NCBI GenBank assembly: GCA_963698735.1 | Contig: CAVOSA010000037.1 | Coordinates: forward strand, 62,001 to 126,000 | Direction of reading: 5' to 3' | Origin: RPQJ01 sp963698735 | GTDB lineage: Bacteria; Pseudomonadota; Gammaproteobacteria; Steroidobacterales; Steroidobacteraceae | DNA length: 64,000 nucleotides | In this document: in pieces, positions 25,430 through 33,899 of the stretch | How the letters are laid out: every line of letters starts with the position of its first letter | Position numbering within the stretch: position 1 is the first letter of the stretch | Translations under genes and position numbers: made by a program | The notes under the pieces: model-generated | What the model saw: only the letters and a program-made list of their open reading frames with translations | Databases searched by the model: none | Told to the model about the DNA's origin: nothing

Positions 25430-27908
25430 AGCGTGCAATCCTCAAGCCGACGTCGTCGCGCCGGCCGTCTCCAGAGTCACGAAAGGCGGCCCGCAGTTCC
25501 GTCACCGTCGCGTGACGCCAGCTGGAACCGCGGATGACGTGCATGTTGCCCGGCGCGGCCGACAGCGGGTCGACAGCCACGGCAGTGCTCGCAGGTTGCA
25601 CCGTGTAGAGGTCCGTCGTCCATTCCGAGACGTTGCCGCCGAGGTCGTGGAATCCCAGCGGATTCGCCGCGAACGACCCGGTGTTGGCCGTGGCGGGATA
25701 GCCGTCGTCGAGGTCCGCGAGGAAAGTCTGCAGCAGAGGCTGCGCGCTGCGGTCACCGAAGTTGCCAGCGCCGGCCGGAACCGGCAACGCATCGCCCCAC
25801 GGATACTTGCGCAGCGTGCCGTCGCGGTTGGCGCGCGCCGCCCACTCCCATTCTGCTTCCGTCGGCAACCGATAGCCCGTGGTCGCAGGCTGCACCGGCG
25901 CGAGTCGGCCACCCTGCGACTGATAGGCAGGCGGCAGGCCTTCCTGCTGGCTGAGCCAGTTGCAGTACTCGGCGGCCTCCTGCCAGGTGACGTTGACCAC
26001 GGGCTGGCGTTCGAGTTCGAGCGAATTCTGGCCGACGAAGCCGGAACGGTGCTGCGCGCGGAACTGCTTGAACTCGCCGTTGGTGACTTCGCGCTCACCG
26101 AGGTAGAAGCGGCGGCGCAGCTCGACCGCGCGCTGGGACTCGTTCGCGCGGCGACCCGACTCGCGCCGCGGACTGCCCATCGTGTAACTGGCGGGCCCGA
26201 GCAGACGCAGCTCGGCACCTGACTTCGTGCGAGTCGACGCGCTGACTGCCTTGGCGGGCCCGGCGGCCGCGCCTCCACTGCTCGACGCGACTGCGGCGGC
26301 GCCCGCTGTCCCGGCCGGAACCGTGATCGACTCAGGCGAGCCGCGCCCCTCTTCGAGCCTGACGTTGATGACCTGCGGCAAGCCCGGCCGCGGCGTAACG
26401 GCCGTTCGATGGGGTCGGAACCCCGCACGCCGCACCTCGATCTCGGTGCGTGTCGCGGGCAGCCTGATCGCCTGCCCCGCCTTGCCGACGGACCGGCCGT
26501 TCGCGAACACCTCGGCCGCAGCAGGTTCCGCGATTACGGTGATCTCGCCAAAGATCGGCGCGAGCGTCAACTGGACCTCGCGCCGCTCTCCTGCACCGAC
26601 GGTCAGTTGGCTCATGGCCGGCTCGTAACCATCCCGCGACGCGACGAGCGCCAGCGGCACGTCCGGCCGCACATCGAGGGTAACCGGCGCGCGACCGCGG
26701 AACGCGCCGCCGACGCTGACGCTCGCATCCGCCGGGTCGGTGCGCACGACGAGCGTGCCGTCGGGCAATCCCAGGCGGACAGGGCCGAGCGTCTGTGCCT
26801 GGTTCGCGACCACCTGGACGTCGGTGATCCAGTTCTTGAACCCTGCCTGCCGCAACTCGACGCGGTGCGTGCCCGCATCCAGTTCGAGCTTTGCAGGCGT
26901 AGCGCCGCGCGGGGCACCATCGACCAGCACGGTGGCGCCGGCCGGTTCGGTCAGCACGGTGACAGGCGCCCAGGCGGGCACGAGCTTGACGACGAGCGGC
27001 TGGTGTTCGCCCAGCCCCTTGACCTCCACCGTTGCCTTGAACGGCAGGTGACGCGGAGCAGTCACGAGGATCTCGTGGCGCCCGGCAGGCAGCTTGATTG
27101 CGCCCGGTGCGGTGCCGAACTCCTTGCCCTCGACCGTGACCCGCGCCGCGACCGAACTCTGCACGTCGACGAAGCCTGGCAGCTTTTCGAGCTTGAAGCG
27201 GAACGACTGGTTGGGCGCATCGCCGACCTGCAGCGGTGCGCGCAGCGTCGCGTACCCCTGGCGGCGAATCTCCACCTCGTAGCGCCCGGGGCGCGCAAAG
27301 TGATTGCCGCGCACCGGCAGCGCAAGACCGCCGCGCACTGCGACCGAGCTGTCGGCAGGGTCCGTGACGATGGTGACGGCGCGGCCCGTGGCGAAGAACC
27401 ATGTCGCGAGACCGAGCGCGGCAACCAGCAAGCCCCCCAGCAGCAGCGGCCCGATGCGTCGGCGGGTCGCGGCGCGTGCCTCTGGACGCCGGAACGCGAC
27501 GGTGTCGATGCGCTCGTCGGCGTCATCGCCCCCGCCGCTCACGACTTCGACGAGCGGTGCTTCGGGCGGAACGGTCAGGTTGCCGCCGCTGCCGTCTTCC
27601 ACTGCCAGCAGGCGCCGACCGTCGTGCGCGCCGACACGCAGCCGGCCACCCGCTACATCGATGACGTCGCCTTCGCGCAGCCACGCTGGCCGCGAGACCG
27701 GCACACCGTTGCAGAGCGGTGAGTCGCGGCCCTCGGCCGGCTGCAGGAACAACTGACCGTCGTGCAGCGCGATCCAGGCCAACGTGCCCGACCCGGCGCC
27801 CGGCAGCACGACGGTGTGACCGGGCCCGCCGAGACTGACGGGAAAATCCGCAGCCGACAGCGCGCGTTCGCCGAGGGGATCGCGCAGGATCAGTTCGATC
27901 GGGCTCAA
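25419..27908 (-). CDS. FHA-like, transmembrane, PEGA-repeat and formylglycine-enzyme-like protein
   Basis: 829 residues. A degenerate FHA-like domain (1-105) is predicted in the cytosol and a membrane helix lies at 153-173. About five PEGA repeats follow to residue 540, with motifs such as RPGRYEVEIRRQGY, PAGRHEILVTA and DAGTHRVELRQAGF. The rest is a SUMF1/FGE fold with EREVTNGEFKQF, YRLPTEAEWEWAAR, GNVSEW and VIRGSSW. The copper-binding Cys pair of true formylglycine-generating enzymes is absent (only one Cys in the domain), so a binding rather than catalytic role is likely. TTG 27908 is supported by GAGGAG five bases upstream and overlaps the kinase stop by four bases. Confidence 0.88.
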   Translation of the reverse strand: MSPIELILRDPLGERALSAADFPVSLGGPGHTVVLPGAGSGTLAWIALHDGQLFLQPAEGRDSPLCNGVPVSRPAWLREGDVIDVAGGRLRVGAHDGRRLLAVEDGSGGNLTVPPEAPLVEVVSGGGDDADERIDTVAFRRPEARAATRRRIGPLLLGGLLVAALGLATWFFATGRAVTIVTDPADSSVAVRGGLALPVRGNHFARPGRYEVEIRRQGYATLRAPLQVGDAPNQSFRFKLEKLPGFVDVQSSVAARVTVEGKEFGTAPGAIKLPAGRHEILVTAPRHLPFKATVEVKGLGEHQPLVVKLVPAWAPVTVLTEPAGATVLVDGAPRGATPAKLELDAGTHRVELRQAGFKNWITDVQVVANQAQTLGPVRLGLPDGTLVVRTDPADASVSVGGAFRGRAPVTLDVRPDVPLALVASRDGYEPAMSQLTVGAGERREVQLTLAPIFGEITVIAEPAAAEVFANGRSVGKAGQAIRLPATRTEIEVRRAGFRPHRTAVTPRPGLPQVINVRLEEGRGSPESITVPAGTAGAAAVASSSGGAAAGPAKAVSASTRTKSGAELRLLGPASYTMGSPRRESGRRANESQRAVELRRRFYLGEREVTNGEFKQFRAQHRSGFVGQNSLELERQPVVNVTWQEAAEYCNWLSQQEGLPPAYQSQGGRLAPVQPATTGYRLPTEAEWEWAARANRDGTLRKYPWGDALPVPAGAGNFGDRSAQPLLQTFLADLDDGYPATANTGSFAANPLGFHDLGGNVSEWTTDLYTVQPASTAVAVDPLSAAPGNMHVIRGSSWRHATVTELRAAFRDSGDGRRDDVGLRIARYAE

Positions 27909-30217
27909 ATCGGCTCCTCGCAGCGGACGACGAGCGTGGGAGGCGGCGTGCCGGGCAGCAGGTTGAGTTCCTTGCGCACGTCACGATACCCCTGGCGCGT
28001 ACCGACGATCGTGTAGCGGCCCGGCATCAGCTCGAGGTCCCGGTGTTCAAAGAGCCCGAGCTTACCAATCCGGTAGATCTGCACGTCCGTCGCGTTGTCG
28101 GACGCCAGCACCACCCGGATCGGGGATTCGGCCTGGCGCAGGAGTTCAGACAGCCGGGCCTGCTGGCCCTGCAGGCGCGGACCGGTCGCTGCAACACGGG
28201 CCGCGCGCTCCAGCACGTTGCGGGCGACGTCGCGCCCCGAGGGGCTGTAGAGGCGTTCCGGCTTGTTCAGGAAGGACTGGAGTTCGGCGTCGATCATCGC
28301 GCGCGGTTCGGCGCGCTCGACACCGTCCTGCGCCGCACGCAGCGCCGGTTCCGTCTTGAGCGCCTCACGATACAGCGCGAGAGCTTCTGACCATTGCTCT
28401 GCGCGCTCCGCCGCAGCTGCGCGATCCACGGTCGCGACCAGCGTACGCGTCTCGGTCGCACGGCGAATCTGCTGCATCCCTTCCGCCACTTCCGTCGTGC
28501 CAGGGCGGATGCGCTCGGCTTTCTCGAACGCAGACTGTGCAGCCGCGTAATCGCGCCGTGCGAGCGCGGCCATCGCCTGCGCCATCACCGCGGAGTAGGC
28601 GTCGCTGGTCTCGCGCATGCCCAGGCGTGCGATTCCTTCGCGCGCGACAGTCGTCGCCGGATCGAGCTTGAGTGCCCGCGTGTAGGCCGCAATTGCTTCC
28701 TTTGAATCGCCCGCCTGTTCCGCGCGTGCACCAGCCGCGGTCTCCCGCAGCACGTCGTCGAGCACGCGCGAACGCGCGAGCCCGCTCTTTGCCCTCGCGT
28801 CGTCAGGCGCAAGCTTCAGCGCCGCCGAGTACTTCTCCTGCGCGTCCGTCGCCCGGCCCGCATCGAACGCAGCCTGTGCCTGGGCAAGCCGCTCGCGCAG
28901 CACTTCGGGCAACCGCTTCTCGAGCGCATCCAGACCGCCGCCGGCGGCGTCGAAACGTGCCAGCGCCGCCTTGTAGTCACGTTCCGTCAGCGCAGCATCG
29001 CCGGCGGCCAGGTCGTTGCGGACCTTGCCGTAGGCACCGCCGCCCCAGGTCGCCACGTCGCGCTGCTCGAGGCGCTGCAAGCGCTGCGGCAACGGTGCGC
29101 GTCGATCCTCGGCCCGCTTTTTCAGGTCGGCGAGCTGCTGCAGGTCCACAGCAGGCTCTGGCGCGGCCTGCACCGCCGCAGGAACTGCCGCTGGCGCGGC
29201 CGACGGCTTGCGCGACGCAACGAGGTCCGGGAGCACGAAGAACGTGAACCCCGCGGCGGCGGCGGCGAGCGCCATTGCGCCGACGAGAAGGCCGCGCCGG
29301 AAGCCTTCGCTGCGCAGTGCCTGTGCCGAAGGCGGTGCAGTCGTCGTGCGCCGCCATTGCGGCTGCACCGGCAGTGCATCGGCGGGCGGGCGCGGCTGCC
29401 AGGGGGCGCCCCGCACCGAAGCGGCGGGCGCGGTTGCAACAGGAGCGGCTGTCTCCAGGATGTGCCCGAGTTCTGCGCGCACGACCTGCATCGACGCAGG
29501 CCGTTGCTCCGGCCGCTTGGCAAGGCACCGTGCCACGAGCGAGCGCAGGGAATCCGGCGGGTCGGGTCGGCCGGAGAGCGGCGGCGGCACTTCGCCGCGG
29601 ACGCGTCCGGGCGTAACGTCGGGATAAAATGGCGGGTGCCCACTCACGAGTTCGTACAGCAGGACGCCGAGCGCATAGATGTCGTCTGTCGCCGCGGCTG
29701 GCGCGCCGTCGAGACGTTCAGGGCTGGTGGAATACGGTGACGCGCCAGCGGGCTGCGTTGCACCGAGTTCTCGCGCGCTGCCCAGATCGATGAGATGCGC
29801 GAGGCCGTCGCTGTCGAGCAGCACGTTCGCGGATTTGAGGTCGCCGTGGACCCAGCCCGCGACGTGCAGCTGGTCGAGCGCCTCGACGACCGGCAGCAGA
29901 CGGCGCGCGATCAACGTCCACGGCTGTCCGCGCAGGCGGCCGATCTCACCGCCAGGCAGGTATTCAAAGACGTCCAGGACACTGCCGGACTCATCCTGCG
30001 TTGCGATCGGCGCGAGCAACGCCGGGTGCTGGACGATGTTGCGCACACGTTCGCCGGCCGCGTCGCCGGCGGAGCGGAACTGCAGCACGACGTCGCGCCC
30101 GTGCTGCACGTCGCGCGCGAGCCAGGTCGTGCCATCGCGGCCGGAGGCCAGCGGTCGCACGAGTTCGTACTGCGCAGCGATGACCTGCCCGCTCGCGAGC
30201 GTCGTCATGTTCGTCAT
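27905..30217 (-). CDS. Kinase-like transmembrane protein with TPR and PEGA regions (possible pseudokinase)
   Basis: 770 residues. The N-terminal 255 match a Hanks-type Ser/Thr kinase: catalytic loop HGDLKSANVLL (Asp126, Lys128, Asn131), DLG at 144-146 in place of DFG, SPE at 165-167, and a full C-lobe. In the N-lobe the beta-3 strand reads DVVLQF, with Gln46 where the ATP-anchoring Lys should be, and the region expected to hold helix C is short. A proline-rich linker leads to a membrane helix (309-331), TPR-like helical repeats, and a C-terminal PEGA-like domain (about 695-770). It may sense a periplasmic signal and act on the FHA proteins of the same operon. Confidence 0.88.
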   Translation of the reverse strand: MTNMTTLASGQVIAAQYELVRPLASGRDGTTWLARDVQHGRDVVLQFRSAGDAAGERVRNIVQHPALLAPIATQDESGSVLDVFEYLPGGEIGRLRGQPWTLIARRLLPVVEALDQLHVAGWVHGDLKSANVLLDSDGLAHLIDLGSARELGATQPAGASPYSTSPERLDGAPAAATDDIYALGVLLYELVSGHPPFYPDVTPGRVRGEVPPPLSGRPDPPDSLRSLVARCLAKRPEQRPASMQVVRAELGHILETAAPVATAPAASVRGAPWQPRPPADALPVQPQWRRTTTAPPSAQALRSEGFRRGLLVGAMALAAAAAGFTFFVLPDLVASRKPSAAPAAVPAAVQAAPEPAVDLQQLADLKKRAEDRRAPLPQRLQRLEQRDVATWGGGAYGKVRNDLAAGDAALTERDYKAALARFDAAGGGLDALEKRLPEVLRERLAQAQAAFDAGRATDAQEKYSAALKLAPDDARAKSGLARSRVLDDVLRETAAGARAEQAGDSKEAIAAYTRALKLDPATTVAREGIARLGMRETSDAYSAVMAQAMAALARRDYAAAQSAFEKAERIRPGTTEVAEGMQQIRRATETRTLVATVDRAAAAERAEQWSEALALYREALKTEPALRAAQDGVERAEPRAMIDAELQSFLNKPERLYSPSGRDVARNVLERAARVAATGPRLQGQQARLSELLRQAESPIRVVLASDNATDVQIYRIGKLGLFEHRDLELMPGRYTIVGTRQGYRDVRKELNLLPGTPPPTLVVRCEEPI

Positions 30218-30227
30218 CCGGCGGGAC

Positions 30228-31487
30228 TCAGGGCCGGCTTGCCGCCGGCTTGGCGGAATCCGCCGCCGCCGTCGCCGGCAGGCCAGTCTCGTTCTCGTAG
30301 AGTTCGCGCAGCAGGCGGCGCCACTCGGCGTACTGCTGCTCCGCGGAACCCTTGAGTTCGAGCGTCCGGCCTTCGATGTCGATGACGCTCGGCTGCACTT
30401 CGTTCTGGAACGAGCTGCCGAGCTGCTTCAACGACTCGCCGTGCATCTTGACCTCGGATCGCATGTCCATGCCGCTCTTGAACGCGTACATGCCGCCGAT
30501 GACGGCGGCCGTCGATGCCGCCGAACCCGCGCTGCTGTTAGTGCCCTCGGCAGCGAGCACGCCGCCGATGATCGCCGCCGCGCCGAGCAACTGCCGCGTG
30601 AGCGCCTCGCGCTTCGCCTGGGCTTCGGCCTCGAGTTCCTCGTACGCGTACTTGCGCCAGTTCAGGTAGGCGTCGTCGATGCTCTCGCCGAAATTCGTGT
30701 AGTGCTCGTTGAGCGTGTCGACGAGCGCGTAGTCTCGTTCGCGCACGCGATCCATGCGTTGCACGACCGGGTCTTCCTGCGCGGGCAGCCGCGCGATCGC
30801 GAAGGTGCCGCGCTTCGGGTCGTGGAAGAGGTATGGCTCGAAGGCATACGGGGCGAGGTCGGCGGCGAAGCGCAGGCTCGCCACCTGGTGCACCTGCACA
30901 CGCTGCTCGCGCGTCAGCTCATTGCGGGCCGCCAGCAGGTCGTTCGCGATCGTGGCGTAGACGTTGTCGAACGGATCGCGTGGCTTGGCCGCGATGTCCT
31001 TGTAGGCGCGGATGTCGGCCCCGGCTTCGTACACCTTGTGCAGCCAGACGCGACCGGTCGCGTCGGTCACCTTGATCGCGAGGCTGAGCTCGCGGCCATC
31101 CGACTCGAGGATGCGGCCATCGATGTTGACGTCACTGCTCGAGCTTTCGTTCGGCAGCACCCGCACCTGGCCCCACTGCCCGGTGCTCTCGAGCGTGTCC
31201 CGCAGCAGCACCGGCATGAAGCGTGATTCGGCCTTGCGCACGTCGGGGTAGATCCGGCGCTTTTCCTGCTCGGCCACGTCAGCGGGAATAGACGGGTCGA
31301 AGATGCGGACGCCGACATCGAGCAGTTCGTCCTGTGGAATCTCCGCCGTCGCCTTCTGCGCGAACACCGGCGCGATCGGCCGCTGGTCCTGCACCACGCA
31401 CCCCGCCGTGCCCGCGGCCAGCACGAACCCGACGAACACTGCACGCCACGCGTGCGCTGAAGACCGCTGTCGAATCGAAGACGTCAC
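30228..31487 (-). CDS. Uncharacterised large lipoprotein of the VWA/ExbB block
   Basis: 419 residues with lipobox GTAGC (Cys30). The mature protein has VRIFDPSIPADV and a segment RKAESRFMPVLLRDTLES, then a beta-rich domain (DVNIDGRILESDGRELSLAI) and a long helical part with NEHYTNFGESIDDAYLNWR. A Gly/Ala-rich segment (AAAIIGGVLAAEGTNSSAGS) resembles a glycine zipper. I believe similar proteins exist in other proteobacteria near kinase and ExbB genes, but I cannot name a family. Its GTG start overlaps the stop of the collagen-like lipoprotein gene by four bases. Confidence 0.8.
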   Translation of the reverse strand: MTSSIRQRSSAHAWRAVFVGFVLAAGTAGCVVQDQRPIAPVFAQKATAEIPQDELLDVGVRIFDPSIPADVAEQEKRRIYPDVRKAESRFMPVLLRDTLESTGQWGQVRVLPNESSSSDVNIDGRILESDGRELSLAIKVTDATGRVWLHKVYEAGADIRAYKDIAAKPRDPFDNVYATIANDLLAARNELTREQRVQVHQVASLRFAADLAPYAFEPYLFHDPKRGTFAIARLPAQEDPVVQRMDRVRERDYALVDTLNEHYTNFGESIDDAYLNWRKYAYEELEAEAQAKREALTRQLLGAAAIIGGVLAAEGTNSSAGSAASTAAVIGGMYAFKSGMDMRSEVKMHGESLKQLGSSFQNEVQPSVIDIEGRTLELKGSAEQQYAEWRRLLRELYENETGLPATAAADSAKPAASRP

Positions 31488-32875
31488 TGCGTGCTCTGCT
31501 TGTACTTGCGATATTCCTCCCAGAGCCGCTCACGCAGCTCCGGGTCCGTTTCCTTCATCGCGGCCTCGCGCAACTGGCGTGCCACGATGTCGTCATCGCG
31601 GCCGTCGGGAATGTCGGCTGGGATGTCGCGCGGGCCTGAACCGCCTTTCGCGCCGCCACCCACGCCACCACCGCCACCTTGCGTGCCAGAACCCGCGGCG
31701 ACGTCGCCGCCCACACCGCCCGCTGAGCCAGTGCCGGACGCGTCACCGGTCTCGGAACCGGTTCCTGCGCGCTCGTCGCCTTCGCCTTCACCTTCGCCGC
31801 CCGCACCTTGGCCGCCCGCCGCGCTGTCGCCCTCGCCGCCTTCGGTGCCGTCGCCTTGTCCGCCGCTGCCGCTGGAACCCGCGCGCCCGGCGCGCTCCTG
31901 CGAAATCGTTTCCTGTTCCTTCTGCATGCGCGCGTCGAAGACGGCGAAGGTTTCGTCGAAGCGCCGGTCGATCTCAGCTCGCTTGTCCTCGGCCGTTGCC
32001 GGGCCACTGCCGGAACCCCCGCCCCCGCCGCCCGCCGACGACGAGCCGCCTGCCCGGCCACCGGCGCCGCTGCTGCCCGCGTTCGGACCCTGTCCGGGAC
32101 TGCCGGCGGAACCTTGTGCGCCGCCTGTGCCGGACGATCCATCGCTGGCGGACGTTCCCCGGCTACCGCTCGAGCCCGATGCGCCCGCCGTGCCCGCGGA
32201 ACCGCCCTGACCCGTCGTGGATCCCTGAGTACCCGCTGAGCCACCCTGGCCCGCCGTGGATCCCTGAGTGCCCGCGGGGCCAGGCTGGCCAGCCCCGCCC
32301 TGGGTGCCCACCGATGACCCTTGCTGGCCGGCGGTGCCCTGTTGACCGCCGCTCCCGGTTGGCCCGCCGCTGCTGGGTTGCCCGGACTGCGTGTTCGGGG
32401 CCCCACCGGATTGTCCACCGCCCGCAGGCGACCCGCGCGAGGATGGCTGGCTGCCCGCAGAGGGGCTGCCTGCCGACGGCGGCGTCGGCCAGCCTTCGGG
32501 TTGCGGCGGCGGCGGCGGACCCGACCCGCCCGGGCTGGAGCCACTGCTCGACGGTGAGCCACCGCTCGAGCCCGGACTGCCCTGCGTTGGGGACTGCGAT
32601 CCTGGTTGCCCCCCGCCACCTGACGATGGTGACTGGGAAGGTGACGACGATGGAGAGCCGGAACTGCCCGAGGGTGATTGCTGCCCGGAGCTGCCGCCGG
32701 AGCCGGAACTGGGGCTCGAAGGCGATGAACTGCCCGACGAGGACGGTGACGACGACGGCATCGAGCTCGGCATGCCGCTCGGCATCGAACTGGAGCTGGT
32801 CGTGAGACAGCCGCTGGTCGAGAGCGTGGCCGCCGCCACTGCCAGCGCTGTCGTGAGTCCCGAAATGCGTTGCAT
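31484..32875 (-). CDS. Collagen-like, Gly/Ser-rich repeat lipoprotein
   Basis: 463 residues. The signal peptide ends TSGC (Cys23). Residues from about 25 to 265 are nearly all Ser, Gly, Pro, Gln and Thr with collagen-like G-x-x/GG periodicity. A short ordered helix follows (RAEIDRRFDETFAVFDARMQ), then another Gly-rich stretch and a charged C-terminal tail (DPELRERLWEEYRKYKQSTQ). The low-complexity part likely forms a flexible extended linker through the periplasm or at the surface. The opposite strand also stays open through the repeats but without a signal peptide or ordered segments; this frame is preferred because of its lipobox and its overlap with the next gene. Confidence 0.75.
   Translation of the reverse strand: MQRISGLTTALAVAAATLSTSGCLTTSSSSMPSGMPSSMPSSSPSSSGSSSPSSPSSGSGGSSGQQSPSGSSGSPSSSPSQSPSSGGGGQPGSQSPTQGSPGSSGGSPSSSGSSPGGSGPPPPPQPEGWPTPPSAGSPSAGSQPSSRGSPAGGGQSGGAPNTQSGQPSSGGPTGSGGQQGTAGQQGSSVGTQGGAGQPGPAGTQGSTAGQGGSAGTQGSTTGQGGSAGTAGASGSSGSRGTSASDGSSGTGGAQGSAGSPGQGPNAGSSGAGGRAGGSSSAGGGGGGSGSGPATAEDKRAEIDRRFDETFAVFDARMQKEQETISQERAGRAGSSGSGGQGDGTEGGEGDSAAGGQGAGGEGEGEGDERAGTGSETGDASGTGSAGGVGGDVAAGSGTQGGGGGVGGGAKGGSGPRDIPADIPDGRDDDIVARQLREAAMKETDPELRERLWEEYRKYKQSTQ
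32207..32284. repeat. Two tandem 39-base repeats in the collagen-like gene
   Basis: Two adjacent imperfect 39-base units encode GTQGSTxGQGGSA twice. Such units are prone to length change by slippage, so copy number may vary among strains. Confidence 0.7.
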
Positions 32876-32967
32876 GCCTTTAGCCCCTGGACGATAGCCG
32901 GCGTGGAAGATCCCGCGGCTCCACTCCTAACCTGCTTGGATGCGTCCGGAGGCCTGCGGTTCAACCG

Positions 32968-33804
32968 TCAGCGTGATCCCGCCGCGCCGGCCGAACTGGC
33001 GGCGCCGACGGCTACGCCGGCGGCCGCGGGCCCAGTCGCCCCGGGCACCAGGTCATCGCCGACCAGGAACGAGCGCAGCTGTTCGCTCAACCGGTCGCAG
33101 GCCGTCTTGCGCACGGGCGTGATGATCGGGATGGGAACAATGGCGCCGATGAGCACCGAGGTGCCGCTGACGTCCGCGCTGACGGTGCCGATTTCGGTCG
33201 CGGTCTGCATGTCCCAGATGGACGCGACGTAGCCGGACTCTTTCTCCCACCAGCCGACGCCGAAACAACCGCCGCCGCCCGGTCCCACCGCGCAGGCAAC
33301 GCTGCCACCGCCGTCGGTCTTGCGGGTATTGCCATCGATCCAGATGACGTAACGGACGTGAATCTCCTGCAGCCGTTCGGTAACGCCCGGACGCTGCAAC
33401 AGGACGCGCAGTCCGGCGGCATTGGCAGGCGCCGTGCTGGGCTCGAACCAGGGAAACAGCGCGTCAGTGAATTCCTGCTCGCCGTAAATCTTGAACGCCG
33501 TGCGCGCCGTGCTTCTTGCGCGCGCGCTCTGTCCTTCTTCGGGATGCACGAGCTGCCCGCCGACGCGCTCCTGGATGCAGTCGAGGAACCCTTCTTCCGT
33601 GCCCACGCCTTCGAGCTGCGGCTTCTTCAGCAGCACGATCGATTCGTTGGCCTGGATCGGCGAGGCGACCTGCCTTGTTTCATCGACTTTCGACGTCATG
33701 CACCCGGACGCGAGCAACGCGAGCACGATGCCCACAGCCCCAACGCGCATACCCGCGTGGGCAGACGCCGGGGGACGGCGATCGAACACTGGGTGATGCA
33801 TCAC
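32968..33804 (-). CDS. Uncharacterised lipoprotein, first gene of the VWA/ExbB block
   Basis: 278 residues with lipobox ASGC (Cys35). The mature part starts with a strand SPIQANESIVLLKKP and continues with LDCIQERVGGQLV and QEFTDALFPWFEPSTAP. A Gly-rich hairpin (CAVGPGGGGCFGVGWW) with two Cys follows, then hydrophobic SVLIGAIVPIPIITPVRK. No known family is recognised. GGAGG six bases before the ATG is a strong ribosome binding site, and a TATACT hexamer lies about 55 bases upstream. The next gene follows after 92 bases, the largest gap within the block. Confidence 0.78.
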   Translation of the reverse strand: MMHHPVFDRRPPASAHAGMRVGAVGIVLALLASGCMTSKVDETRQVASPIQANESIVLLKKPQLEGVGTEEGFLDCIQERVGGQLVHPEEGQSARARSTARTAFKIYGEQEFTDALFPWFEPSTAPANAAGLRVLLQRPGVTERLQEIHVRYVIWIDGNTRKTDGGGSVACAVGPGGGGCFGVGWWEKESGYVASIWDMQTATEIGTVSADVSGTSVLIGAIVPIPIITPVRKTACDRLSEQLRSFLVGDDLVPGATGPAAAGVAVGAASSAGAAGSR

Positions 33805-33848
33805 GGTCCTCCTGCGGCTGTGCGCCCGCCTGCTGCGGCGGTCGTGGG

Positions 33849-33866
33849 GACGTCCGAGTATACGTC
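33849..33866. promoter_or_regulatory. Candidate -10 element and operator ahead of the VWA/ExbB block
   Basis: On the minus strand TATACT (33857-33862) lies about 53 bases before the first lipoprotein start. It is embedded in the inverted repeat GACGT-N8-ACGTC (33849-33853 and 33862-33866). The placement suggests a repressor site over the promoter, but no clear -35 hexamer is seen, so this is tentative. Confidence 0.3.
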
Positions 33867-33899
33867 AAGGCTTCGCCGCGGGATGTCGGCGCATCGGAG

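Noticed and set aside
25419..27908. Sulfatase-activating formylglycine enzyme linked to sulfate metabolism
   Set aside because: The catalytic Cys pair is missing and no sulfatase gene is present, so the sulfotransferase neighbour does not establish a sulfation pathway.
31303..32805. A 500-codon plus-strand frame opposite the collagen-like gene
   Set aside because: It is Arg/Pro-rich with no signal peptide or ordered part; the minus frame has a lipobox, ordered helices and an overlapping downstream gene.
31484..32875. CRISPR-like or satellite repeats in the Gly/Ser region
   Set aside because: Repeats are in-frame codon repeats of a low-complexity protein with no spacers.
19372..33804. Type VI secretion or Zorya-type defence system
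   Set aside because: The kinase/FHA combination and the ExbB-like channel recall these, but there are no TssB/TssC/ClpV or TssM genes, nor ZorC, ZorD or ZorE genes, and the B subunits are VWA rather than OmpA type.
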